From: Taeniopygia guttata
Lineage: Eukaryota > Chordata > Aves > Passeriformes > Estrildidae
Assembly (NCBI RefSeq): GCF_048771995.1
Contig: NC_133028.1
Span: forward strand, 71,287,001-71,351,000
DNA length: 64,000 bases
Direction: 5' to 3'
The notes beneath the pieces are model-generated. The model saw only the letters and a list, made by a program, of their open reading frames with translations, was not told the origin of the DNA and ran no database searches. Positions within the stretch are counted from its first letter, which is position 1; the number at the start of each line of letters is the position of its first letter. Positions 1-11,891 of the stretch are shown piece by piece. Made by a program: the position numbers and the translations under genes.

Positions 1-968
1 AGTCTAGGTTGATAGTAGGATATTTGTTTCTGCATACAAAAAATTAGATTTTTAATTTGATAAGAAATTTTCAAGAATTGATAGACAGAAATATTTCAGA
101 AATAATAGTAGTAGTCAGTCCTGCAATATAACGTGGAAGTAGATTATATGACTCTTGCTTTCATGTCCTTATATCTCTGCCTCAAAAGCAAATATATTTT
201 GTATTGTCAGGCCTCACAAATTTGCAATGAAGTCAAGGAGCTCTACTTCCCACCTCAGTTTTTGAAGTGGTGGATCAGAAAAAAAATATTTAATTGCTAA
301 GTACATGCTATAGCAAATAATTACTTTTGAGAATAATATAACAAAAGCCCTTTCATATGTGGTGTGCTTATATTCCAACGTAACATTTTTTTAAGAGTAA
401 TCAATTTGTTCTGGAATTCCGACAACAGTAAACAGAATCCTGTTATTTTGATGAAAAAATCAAAAAGCTGAGAGAGCTGAGAATTGAATATATGAAGCTC
501 AAAGTTCTGTTTACTAGAGCTTCACTTTGGAGAACATTTGCAACTGTGATATCAGATGTTGTGTTGTTCCTGTAACATTTCTGCCTGTCTTACCAAATAT
601 TTAATGTATTGAATGACCTATTTCTCAGAAAGTCATAACAGGACAACCCAGAATGGGAATAAAAATCATTTGCAGAACTTCCTACCAATGAAGGGAGTGT
701 CAGACATTAACTCATCATTCATCTCCTTGCCCCAGCTTAAAAAAAAATACCATGAGATAGTTGGTTTAATTATCTTACAGGTCTTTTTCAGCCTGATTTA
801 TTCTATGATTTTTTTCCACCTTTAATTCATGATAAAGGAGGTAATGTAAAGGCACACGAAATACAGAGTAATTGCAGAAAGAAGGAGCAAAGTGACAGAT
901 GGTTATAAAAAGTTCCTAAAAGAGAGGCGAATGCACCACCAAAAATAATGGTGTTATTAAAAATGCTT
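1..968. other. Gene-free AT-rich DNA
   Basis: No coding region, RNA gene or recognisable mobile element was seen here. The longest open frame, near 613-825, encodes about 70 residues with no motif and lies in AT-rich sequence, so it is treated as chance. Confidence 0.6.
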
Positions 969-998
969 AGTTTTTTAATAAGAAGTTATTAAAAAACT
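969..998. repeat. Perfect 13-bp inverted repeat, 4-nt loop
   Basis: Positions 969-981 (AGTTTTTTAATAA) are the exact reverse complement of 986-998, separated by GAAG at 982-985. Transcribed from either strand this folds into a short perfect stem. It is AT-rich, so it could be a replication-slippage palindrome rather than a functional RNA. It lies just upstream of a TCF/LEF-type motif at 1015-1024. Confidence 0.8.
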
Positions 999-1290
999 TT
1001 TGTGGGTCTCAAATGATCAAAGGGAATATTATATTTTGAGGATCTGCCTTTGCAGCCTTTTGTAGACATGCGCTTTTTGCACATCATAATGGCACCATTT
1101 AGCATCTTATCAGCAGCATTAAAATAATTTAATAATAAGCTGCCCATGTGCAGCTTGGGGTTTTCTGGTCATGAAACATATCCCTCAGAGCAACAAATTT
1201 AAATTTCTTGAAATTTCCCTCTGTATGGAAAGCTAAGGTGTCCATATTGCTAATCTCATCTGTTTGTAAAATAAATGGTTTATATAAAAG
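990..1290. promoter_or_regulatory. Candidate conserved regulatory element with TCF/LEF-type site
   Basis: The stretch has less homopolymer than its surroundings. It carries GATCAAAGGG at 1015-1024, a full match to the TCF/LEF consensus, and an inverted repeat AAGCTGC (1137-1143) / GCAGCTT (1150-1156). Several AT-rich homeodomain-like cores sit near 1120-1135. That such a combination marks an enhancer is inference; no alignment was possible. Confidence 0.2.
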
Positions 1291-1431
1291 GAGACACTTG
1301 TACAGTAGGGTTTAAAATCAATAATCGAGTTACATAATTGAAAACAAAAGGTTACAAGTAGAACCAATATCACTAGCATCTTGTTTGTTAATTATATAAC
1401 TGGACTTTGCTCACTTAATCTGCTCCCCAAG

Positions 1432-1493
1432 TATAAAAAAAAACCAAAACAAACCCAAAAATCCCCCAAAACCAAACAAAAAGCCCCACCTAG
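1432..1493. repeat. A/C-rich low-complexity tract
   Basis: A run built of A-tracts interrupted by C and CC (AAAACC and AAACCC-like words). It is simple sequence with no coding content. Confidence 0.75.
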
Positions 1494-3370
1494 GATATTT
1501 GGCTAACGCCATCAGAAATGCTGAAGAAATGTGCTCTTCATGGCAATGTTCACAACTTAAAGAAAGCCTGTCTGCCTAGATGTGAATAGTCTATAATGGT
1601 TTTGGCTTTCTGTAGCTCTAGAAAAGATACTTGGGTTTCTTTCTTTCTTCTATTTATTTTTTTGTTCTTCGGTTCTGTTTTAAGCTTTCAGCATCTATAA
1701 TTTCATATATAGAAACTCTGCTACAATCTCCTCAGTTCTATATACCTTTCCAACCTCCTGGGTATTTTTTTGCCTTTTGAATTATCTGATAGAGTTGTAA
1801 TTGCTATGATTTCTATCATCCTTAGTTTTGAAAGTTGTGGTTGTAAAAACATCATTGTTCTCGAAGGGACTGTTTTGGTGTTTTATTCCTCTCCCACCCA
1901 AACAAGTGCTCCTGTATGAGACACACCTTTGCAAGACCCCTGATGGTTTTTGCTCTGCCACTCTCCCTGGAATATCCATTTCACACTCCACAGACTTAAG
2001 TGTCAGCTGCTATTTTATTCATTCTGTATTAGGCACATTTATTCCATTACTACAAAAACTGTGGTGAGTTTCCAGGTGTCAGTGGAGAGTGGCAGTGATG
2101 TGTCTATTAGCACATTGTCTTGCTTGGACCTGGCTGTGGGAGAAACTTATTTCTTATAACCACCATGTGCTCATCCCCAAGCACTCAAAGTTTGTTTGCT
2201 GTGATTGAATTTTTATTAAGTAGACATCATTACAATTAAAATAACTATTCAAGTCATTCTTCAGCAAAACTGTTAGCAGAATCAACTTCATAACTAATTG
2301 GCCACTGGAGATCATTAGTGCTGTATGAAATCGTTGTCTGAAAAATAATATTTTCTTTGTATGTTGAAAAGCCGACACCGCAGATTTAGATAAGTGCAAA
2401 TTTTGCCTAGTCTGTGACAAAACTATAAACAAATGAAAAGAAATAGTCCTTAAATTGTAGGATGGAACACATTCATACAAATTCATAAAAAAGGAAAATA
2501 CCAAAGCATAAAAGAAAGATGCAGAAAGACAAAATGAAAAATAAATTGTATTGATTCCAGCTAGTTGCTACAATATCTCTTAATATGTGTGAAAAAGTTT
2601 CTTATAATAACTTCAAATACATATTTAAATAAATAGAAAAAAATATTATGTAAAAAATAATCTAATCATACACCATTACGATGAATAAACACAGTTCTAA
2701 TGTTTCAAATTGATTTTATAATCAATTTCTGATTGCACTGACAATTTTGATTTTAAGTTTCTGTGAACATTTTTTTATTCAGTCTATCATGCCACCATTA
2801 TTTTTACTGGATTTTGTTTATTTTATTAATAAAGGTCAAATTCCTAGGAAGTATTTCAATTAAAAATGTACCAACAGTAAAATCTATGATAGTAATTATT
2901 GATTGCCACAACTTATGGAAAATTCTACTTTCTTGATATTACAGTGAAAAATATATTATTTTTGTAGGCATCTGCTAGTCATGTACCTTAGTACAGATGG
3001 CTTGATTTATTTATAGAGTAAAAAGTAGCTATTCTAAAAAATATATTGCATTGTATGAGAGAAAACTAACATAATTTAGTAATTATATAGCTTTTAATTT
3101 TATAAATGGTGGTTTAGGAAATGCTCTAAACTGTTCAAGATACCAAAAAACTCATGGAAATCACATGGTTTTTAAAGTGCTCTTAAAGTTGCAAATGGTC
3201 ATAAAACCCTGAGAATGGGAAAGGTCCAAAAGAAGCAGGTATGATGTTGTTCCTCTGTATTTCACAGCATTTTATTCTCTGACATTTTATTGTGTGTTAA
3301 CCAAGCTGCAGCAGGGAGAGAATGTGCACATGTTTGAGGTCCTAGAAATAATCTGGGGGAAAAAAAAGCA
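1494..3370. other. Gene-free AT-rich DNA
   Basis: Nothing recognisable beyond A/T tracts. One AT palindrome is present: AAATTGATT at 2707-2715 and its reverse complement at 2720-2728 with a 4-nt loop. An open frame on the minus strand at 2154-2504 (116 codons) has a low-complexity, Leu/Ser/Phe-rich composition and no recognisable domain. Confidence 0.55.
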
Positions 3371-3374
3371 GCTG

Positions 3375-3565
3375 CTAAACACCTGCTGACCTGTCCTTGC
3401 ACCACGTGCCGGAGCTCACCTCTGGGTCAGGGGTGGCTCCGTGTGGTGGAAAAGTCTCTCCTCCAACCTTTGCTTCCAAAGAAAGGCTCAGCAGTCTCTG
3501 TTGTTTGGTCTCAAGGCAGTTTATTGCAAGTTATCTAAAAGATTTTCTCCTTGAGCTGCTGTGGA
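3375..3565 (-). mobile_element. LTR fragment (R/U5-like), endogenous retrovirus
   Basis: Read on the minus strand, the segment has an AATAAA polyadenylation signal at 3535-3530, followed by AACTGCC and a GC-richer stretch of about 150 bp. This is the usual order of an avian retroviral LTR from R to U5. The sequence just before the signal resembles LTR 3' halves I know from songbird genomes. The U3 side, right of about 3565, is not clearly recognisable, so this is a truncated or diverged copy. The open frame across 3397-3651 on the plus strand is antisense to the LTR and is not a gene. It could instead be another class of polyadenylated repeat. Confidence 0.45.
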
Positions 3566-6500
3566 ATGTAAATAATAAAGATTTTCCAGAAAAACTTTTA
3601 TTGCACTTGGTTACATCTCTCGGTTGTTTTTATGTTACTGTACCTGAATAAGTGAGAGTTTTAAAGTACCAAGCTAGTTTAAAGTGAGGTGAAAGTCAGA
3701 TGATCAAACTAAAAGTTCAAGATTGGTCTTCATGGCATTGATGTGACATCACAAAAAAAGTTTCTCTTCATTAAGTCAGAAAATTTAATTTTCTTGGAAG
3801 GCTCCCAGTGTGAGTGGCCAATCATAGATGAAGGCATCCTTTCTGCTTTGTTCTGTAATCATCATCAGCCACTTGTGAATTCCTAGTTCTCTTCTTGCTA
3901 TGCTGAAGGTCAACAGGCAGTGACAAGAAAACTTTAGAATTGATTTTGGTAAATATTACTGTTGCAAGATATGCCTTATATTCCTCTCATAAACTCTGAT
4001 GTGGGACCAGTTACAGTGATAAAAATCTATCTCAAGTATATTGGATGATTATCTTGCATTCTCTATAGAATTTGCTAAGAAGAGCTTATTCTTTGCCCTT
4101 GCTTCAAATTGCAGTTCTCAGTCAAGCAAAGATTTCTTTGTTGAATATTGTTCATGTGATGCTTCTTATACTGTGTATTTACTTTTTTTTTTAATATCAG
4201 AATTCTGATTCTCTTTGAGCTTATGATTTATAATTTTCATATGACCTTCAAAGACAACACAGAGCTGAGGCAGCACATGCAGCAATGTTGTTAAAAGCTT
4301 GCTGAATAAAGATTGTTGTAGAACAATTTTTCTTTGCAAAATCTGACTTACAGTACATTAATCACCAGAAACATTTAGATTCAATGTGTCTTCTGTGTGT
4401 GTATTGTTATAAATATGGTAAAATACAGCTGATGGCTAAAAATGCTGAAAGTACTCTTTTTAAATTCTCTCCCAAATAGAGTAACTTTTTAGATTTATAA
4501 AGTCTTATGAAAAGTAAAGGGGGTTTTGGATATTAGAGAAAGAAGGCATCTTTTACAGTATATTTTATCTTATCACAGATCATAGAAAACATGGATAGTT
4601 TCCAATTCCAGATAACTTGAGTATGTATTACTAGAACTTTTGAAAGTTATTTGTGATAAGGCATTGGATTCTTAATCTTAAAGAAGTAGGGTTTGGTTGC
4701 AAGATAGTAAAATGTGATATCAATTCATAATTTTTTTCATATGTTGCAGGTATTTTCTTTAAAGTAGAAGTGCTTAAAAAAGTTAATGCCTATTGTCTTC
4801 TTGATATACTGCAGACACTGAATATTAGGATATATAAGTATCTAATGTAAATTTGGCATTATAGTTGCAGGTCAGTCACAACAAGACCTTTTCTATTATG
4901 GTATGAATGTATAAAGATCAATTCTTAAAAATGAAAACTCATTTTATTATCCAGATATGCTGTTGTTATCCACTAGCTGCTGTTGAAGAAAATTTTGCAG
5001 TTGAATTATTTCTTTCCTGTGTGCAATGCAAGAATTGCAATAATGGGCAATTGAAGTAGAAAAAAAGAATAGCAAAAGTTATTCAACTGGTGTAATATCA
5101 GGATTTTAGGCTGATAGAAAAAAAAAGTGATACTTGTTGAGACACTCATTATAGATTTTGAATGTATTATAGATATATTCTACATCTCTGGTTTTTTATT
5201 GGTTTAGTTGTAGAGAAATGCTTAACTCCTTAAAATATATTGTTATTGGCATGGAAAAATGACCTTTAGTTTAACAATGGATATAGTATATTCTAAATTA
5301 AACTTTCTTCCAAAGTATTCCCTCTTAAGCAAATAGAATTACTGAGAAAATAAATAAGAAGTCATGAAAACAGTTATTTGTGTGTATCCTGAACTTTTTT
5401 TAAGACCAGGTAACTGGTAATAAAGAATTTTAAACAGAAAAAGCATTAATCACAATTTTAGAATTACATGAAGTGGATTGAAATACCCATCAGTAAGAAC
5501 AGAAAACTAATTTAAAATTAAAAAACATTGAATGACTGCAATTGGCAGTACATATTCCACAGCAGTTTGCCCCTGTTTGGACTTCATTGAATATTGTTGA
5601 AGAAATGTTTGGTTTCCCTATCAAACAAACCAAAATTTTGTCATTGATTTAGATGAGTGGTGGATTGTGTTGGATTTTGTGTTTGTATTTCCATGTCTTT
5701 CAGAAGACAGATAAAGATCCCCAGTCTGTCCTCAGCCTTTCCAATTCACAGGCATGGTCTGCAATTTAGAGTGTGGCTCAGAAGTATTCCCAATTGACTC
5801 AGTAGCAACTAGATCCTGTTGTTTGCTGTTAATACCTATTTGATTATTTTTGATTTTTGTTTGTTGGTTTTCCAGCTGAGACAAAACAGAATTAAAAAAA
5901 AATTATATACTTCATGCAATCTAATTTTTTTCAGTCAGCTTTGTTGAATAATCTTTCTGCTCTTTTCTTTTGATTACCTTTAATATTAGAATATCATTAA
6001 CTAATCATTTGTTAAGTTTCATTATGAAATAATCATTCATTAAGTTACATCAGTCTTAGAAATATTCATCAAAATATACAAGCCATAAGATTCCAAGTAT
6101 TTTCAATGCCTATTGGCAGTTGTGGTAAATATTTGCATATTAGAGGAAAAAGTTATTATGATCTTTTTTTTCTTTATACTGACCAGGTAAGCTTCCAGTT
6201 TGTGAAACAAAAGATATACATCAATATTTCACTGTTTATAAAATTGTTCTATGGATGATTTGTATTGCATTGAACACAACTTTTTATGGTCCAAACTAAT
6301 ATAAACATTACTTGAAGCAAAGAGTATTTTCATAGCACATTACATAATAGACTAGGTGTGAAATTAGTTTTATGGTGAATGGAGACCCTGAAGGTTGTTA
6401 GCCTTTTATTATGTATGGCTTCTTTTCTATAGCTACATTAATTTTTTCATAGATAATAAGGTATGCTTCAATGAATTAATTAATCTTATGGTATATAGAC

Positions 6501-7260
6501 AGATACCCAAATATCTCCTCAGTTATTTTTGTACTGTTCTATTAATAACCAGATATAAATTTACATCATCTACCTTGTTAAAATATATTAATATGTCAAG
6601 AAAAAGATGAAAATATGTTTTTGGTGAAGTTTGACATTTGTGTCAGTTCTGTGGTTAGTGTTTCCCTATATCTCTCTGATATATCATTTCAGTTAAACTG
6701 AAAAGATTAAGGATGAGGATTAGGGTTAGGGTTAAGGTAAATTTTTAAGTCTTGTTCTTGTTCTAGAGTTTTTCTGATGCTCTTAGGAGACCTCACCTGT
6801 GCTGTTACATATGTTTGAACATATGTCCCCAAGATTCTCAATGCTATGAGAAAGACTTTTACTGCCTATGTCATTCTGTAAAGCTGAATTTCAGTTGTAG
6901 ACACACATGAGAAACTTCCTGGGTATGGTTTTTAATGTTTAATCTGGGTGTTTTTGTATAAGGTAGTTTCAGAGAAGATGATTTAATCTGAATATTCTGA
7001 TTATATTACATAAAAAATCGGAATAGATCAGATAAAGCAGAACATTCCTCTCACAGAACAAATCTGGAAATCAATGACATTTCTTGTCTTTCTGGAAAGT
7101 GTCTGTTTCCTAGAACAGAACAATTTCCTGTATGTACATGAATTACCATCTGAGTTTTTTAGCTGCAGCAGTACAGGCTCATAACAAATCTAATAGCTCA
7201 GTAATTAGAAATTTATCAGTTGTATAGGACACAGAAGTGTTGTTTTTTCTTCTCTACCTG
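3566..7260. other. Gene-free AT-rich DNA
   Basis: No gene or clear mobile element seen. There is a near-palindrome ACATATGTT (6807-6815) / AACATATGT (6818-6826) with a 2-nt spacer, and a short telomere-like run at 6720-6737. The rest is ordinary AT-rich sequence with short A/T tracts. Confidence 0.55.
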
Positions 7261-7560
7261 ATTGTCATCTGGGTACTAAACTAGCTTGTCCTGACATCTG
7301 TAATTTCTTTGTGCACTGCTCCCAGTTCTGAGGGTACTCCAGAAGAGCTGCTGCCTGGTGAGTTAAACCCTGTAAAGGGATGGATTCAGGTGTGTGTGTG
7401 TTCTGTGCTGAGAGAGGACAGCCAGAGGGTGAGGTGGGCTGGCAGGCTGGTGATGCTGCAGTTGGCATGGGAGCTGAAATCCAGGGTTGCCAAGCTTGCC
7501 CTCTGTCTCTGTATTTTCAAGCATCTCACCACTCTGTGATTGCACTCGAAGTGGCTTGAT
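7261..7560. other. GC-richer island of unknown origin
   Basis: About 300 bp noticeably richer in G and C than its surroundings. It contains a short GT run near 7391-7400 and open frames on both strands of 60-76 codons. The overlapping frames have no domain and the composition alone explains their length. It could be an old repeat fragment; I do not recognise one. Confidence 0.3.
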
Positions 7561-10500
7561 GCTGTTGTAATGGGAACACTTAAAACTTCAAATTCAACAG
7601 TGGATGATAATTTCTCATTGATTTCTGGTACATGTTTTAGTTCCTTGACCTAAATTTGTATCAAATTTCAAGAGATGTCAATGCAAGTTGCTTCTGAAGA
7701 GTACGCAGAGCATGCACTTAGCATTTTAGAGTGTTTCAGTATAGATTTGTAGATAAGCATTAACTTTTCCTTAGCAGTTGTAAAATAGGTCACAGATAAT
7801 AGCTATAAACCATCACCATTTCTATTTAGATGATGTACTTTCCTATTAAGTTGCTGTCTGAGTAGTTTCATGACATGTCTAGTCTTTAATTGAAATATTT
7901 ATTGTTAATCTGTGAGCATCTCTTGCTATAAGTTGTTTCATATTTCACATTCTTTCTGTAATTTCCCTATACTGACATAAATCTGATTACAGGAACGTCC
8001 TGCAGAAAGTCCTCTGGGGAAGACTGAAACAGTCAAAAGCAACACACTTCTCTACCTAGAGAAAAATTGGGAAAGGCAGGGCTGTCCAGAAAGCAAGAGT
8101 AGTTTAAACTTGTACTCAGTCAGTGCATAAAGGGACTTTCATGATGACTGAGGCAATCCAGTAAACTCTAATAAATGCTAAGAGATGGTTTACTATTCTA
8201 CAGGAGGTGGGGTCTAGGAGTGGAACAAAATAAAACACAAGAAAAACTTAACTTTTAAAGGTTTTTTTAAATGAAATTGTTATTACTTTTCTCTCTGTAA
8301 GAGTGTTGTAGGCTGCATAGAAATTAAAAAACAACACCCAATCAAACAAAAAAAAAACCCCAACAATATTTCCAGGAGGATGTACCTGCTTCTAAAAAAA
8401 GTAAATACAAGTTATCTTCACAGAAAAAAAAAAAAAAAAAGGAAAAAAAATTTGTTTTAGTGCCCTTGGAGTAACCATTGAATATGTTATATAAGGAGAT
8501 ATGTTCACATTGTTAAAAAGGTCTAATGGCATGGGGAGAAGGATAGGGGGAGTTATTTTCATCTGCAGTATACCTGTAGGAACTGAAGTGGTCTTTTAAA
8601 GGCTTAAAATCTCTAGTCAAAAATTTAAAAAGAAAAAAGATAAAATAAACATCCCATTACAAGCTTTAATCAGAGAAGAAATAAAGCAAAAAGTCTACAG
8701 GGACATGGAAGGTATTTATGAAATATCTTTCAAGAGAAAAATTTTTTGTACAGATAAGAGTAATTAATTTACTAAGCAGCCCAGGAGATTTGGTAAGGGT
8801 ATAACAAAATGTTTGGTAACACTGATCCCTCTGAGCAACTGCACAACTGTGGTGGAGTTTGCAGGTTGTGCTTCAAAGGTGGTGAAGGCTAGGGAGATAA
8901 ATCAGTGTGATAAATCACTTTAAACTTTATTTTAAATAATGGGAAAGCAGCTAAACCAAACAAGCGATTACAAATTTAAAGTGTTGTAGCACAAAACCAA
9001 AGAAGTAAAAATCAGGGAAAAGGACATTCATAATTATCAGGGGAAAAATTAAACTAGAAAATCATAACTAAATTTTCTAAAAAAGATATCAGTAGAAATA
9101 AATCTTCTTAGATAATTTATAATTTCTGTATCTTTATAAAAGACAGAAGAAAGAATTCTTTCTTTTCTTTGGCAGTGTTGAAATTTCCTCTTCATAGATG
9201 TCCTTCTCCATGTAGATTTGACCATGTTATGCAACAATTTCTTAATACATACAATTTCATGCAGAGGTTTGAAATCCTGTATTTTGTTATTTTGTTAGAA
9301 ACTTGGCATGTACAGAAATATGGTTTTTTACAAAAATATGCAACTTAGACTACCAACTTCATCCCAAGTAAGTCTCAAACTTCTCTTATCATTAGTATAT
9401 TGCACAAGCAGTACTCCAGCTAGATTAAGTGCTTTAGTATAAATTTTAAGGCATTAATATAAAATAAATGATGGCAGGAAGGAAATTATATTTCTACAAA
9501 GTTACTATGAAATTTTTCACCCTCTGCTTATTTTTAAACTTATTTTTAAACACGCAAAGATAAAGTATGCACCAATTAACACCTTACCTAAGAAAGACTA
9601 GAACTATGAAAAATGGCAATAGTCCATGCAGAGAGTAGGAATAATAAAAAGGGTAATGAGTATATGCATAATTAATTCTATTTAGTAATTTGCAGTATGA
9701 ATATTACATATATTGGATTGTATAAAATAGTCTTTGATTTTAGATGGAAACTTCCTAAAGCAGCCACAGGAGGCATTTGATGAGATTCTGTTTCTGTTCC
9801 TGAGTTTGCCACTGGCTACTGCATGATTTTAAAATGTAAGATGTGGATTTATGAACTTCCACTATAAAGAAAAAAACATATTTTATACATTTACAGAAAA
9901 TACATTATTCTCTGAAGGACTTTTTGAGTTAGATACCCACATACTGTGTTTATTTCTTTGAACTCAACCACTGCAATGAATTTAAAACTAGATTATAAAT
10001 CATTAACTTTCACATCAAGCAGCTGATGCTTAGGATTTCTGAATACTGGGAAGATTCTTACTTGCCTAAGGATGTCATAATTTAAGACAATTCTTAAAAG
10101 GCAGAGAGACATACCAGGGGAAGAGATTTATAAAAACTTAACTCACGGGTCCATGCATTACTGCAGAATTCAGCTTTTCATCATTTACTGAAAAAGTTAC
10201 AGATATTTCCAGCTGTTGACCTAAGTTATAGTAATTTTCAGTGCATGATTAATTGAACTTTAACTTACTTTATATAATGTCCTTTTTACAGTATATGCAG
10301 TTCTTTGGCCTGGCAAAGGCCAAGGATAGGGGAGGGAAAAAAGCACCAGAACTTCTAATTATGCTTTTGATAATTAGGCTGATGACTTAATTTTCCCTAG
10401 GAGAGTGTTCATTGCATTTAAGTGTGAATAGGTGTTATTCAATTAAAATGCACTTCACTTTGTAGGGGAAGAACATTTAATAAATGCAAAATCTAATAAT

Positions 10501-11787
10501 ATTTGTGTTTCTGTGTGTTATGGATCAGCAAGTCCTCAGGAAGAATTCTATCTCTAAAAGAACTGAAAAAGCTAATGAGAAATGAAATAGCAGTAATTAT
10601 TACATTGTAATTAATTCTGTCCAACTCCTTTACATACTGAGATTAAAAATTTGAGTAAAAATTTTGGACACCATTTTCCTCTATGTAGTAAATAGAAAAA
10701 TGCATATAACAAAGGAATTTGTAGGACTCCCTGAAAACCCAAAAGAATGTGAAGCTGATAGAAAACCCTGGCAATTTAATGCAAACTGGGTACATAAGCT
10801 GTGGAGTTCTACAGCTCAGCCTTTTCAGAGGTCACTGTGATCATCCCATAAATTAAGGTTTGCTTGATCTGAGCAATGTGGGGCTGTGTAACCTACTAGT
10901 AAGTGAATATTATGATTGTGCCCTCTCTACTTGATAAACTAAAAAGCCCAGTTCAGTAATTTAAGCAACATATCACTCTCAAAATTTCTGTTGCTGGTTT
11001 AACCAAGCAGTTACTTACCACTTTTGTTAGTCTCTATACATGCTGCTACTGCGGAGAAACACAGATTTTCTTTCTGGGCTTTTTTTCTTCCTTTGGTGTC
11101 ATTTGGGTGCAAAAAGGTTATTGAGATCAAAACTCTGTTTGTTCTTTGTGCATGAAGCTGTTAGAATCTAAGCTAGTAACTTCTAATAATGTCTAAGAGC
11201 ACATACTGGGAGATAGCTGAAGCCAGTCATGGGAGAGTAAAGTTTTCAATAAAAATACAGCACAGAATCCTCAATAGCACAACAGGAATAAGGGCTAGCA
11301 GAGAGAGCTACAGTCTACAGTAGAGGAAATAATAATGATTAAGGTGACTGTTCTGCTAATAAATAATAAATCAACAAGAGAGTTCACTGATAATAATACT
11401 ATTAAGGAGCAGAAAAGAGGCTCTTTCTGTAAAGTAAGGATTTTACACAACGTGAAGAATTTAGTACAGCTCTGAAGATTTTGCTCTAGTTGATCAAAGA
11501 GAATTTAATGATCAAAGGTGCTTTTTAGAGAGGTGAAGGAAGAGTGAGAAAATAACCTTTATTGAGTGAGCATAAACTCAATATGTAATTCATGAGCTCT
11601 AACAGCATAAAATCCTATATCCTGGACAAAAAAATATCAGTCTGTATCTACCTTAGCACATAATAATGGGGAAAAAAAGCTCTTTTTTCTTTTCTATGAA
11701 GAAAAGGAATGGGACAGCCTTAGGAAGGATGTATAAGAAATTATCTTTAAAGTGAATAACAGAATGTGCAGGCAAGAAGCTTTGAGC
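7561..11787. other. Gene-free AT-rich DNA
   Basis: No gene seen. There is an A/C-rich simple tract at about 8323-8362 and a 17-A run at 8424-8440 followed by a second A run. A short inverted repeat TTGGCCT / AGGCCAA lies near 10305-10323 and looks like an NFI half-site pair, without other support. Confidence 0.55.
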
Positions 11788-11891
11788 TTTGTTTTTTTTG
11801 GGGTTTTTTGGGGTTTTTTTTTTTTGTTTTTTTGTTTTTTTTGTTTTGGTTTGGTTTTTTTTGGGTTCTTTTTGGTTTTTTTTTTTTTTTC
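11788..11891. repeat. T/G low-complexity tract
   Basis: About 100 bp of T runs interrupted by G, GG and GGGG. The reverse strand reads as lysine/proline/asparagine-rich low-complexity peptide, so the open frames overlapping it on both strands are artefacts of composition. It is probably a degenerated poly(T) or microsatellite. Confidence 0.85.

Noticed and set aside
3397..3651. 84-codon plus-strand frame
   Set aside because: Antisense to the R/U5-like LTR piece; no domain.
6720..6737. Telomere-like run TTAGGGTTAGGG plus TTAAGG
   Set aside because: Only two exact repeat units; too short to call an interstitial telomere or fusion point.
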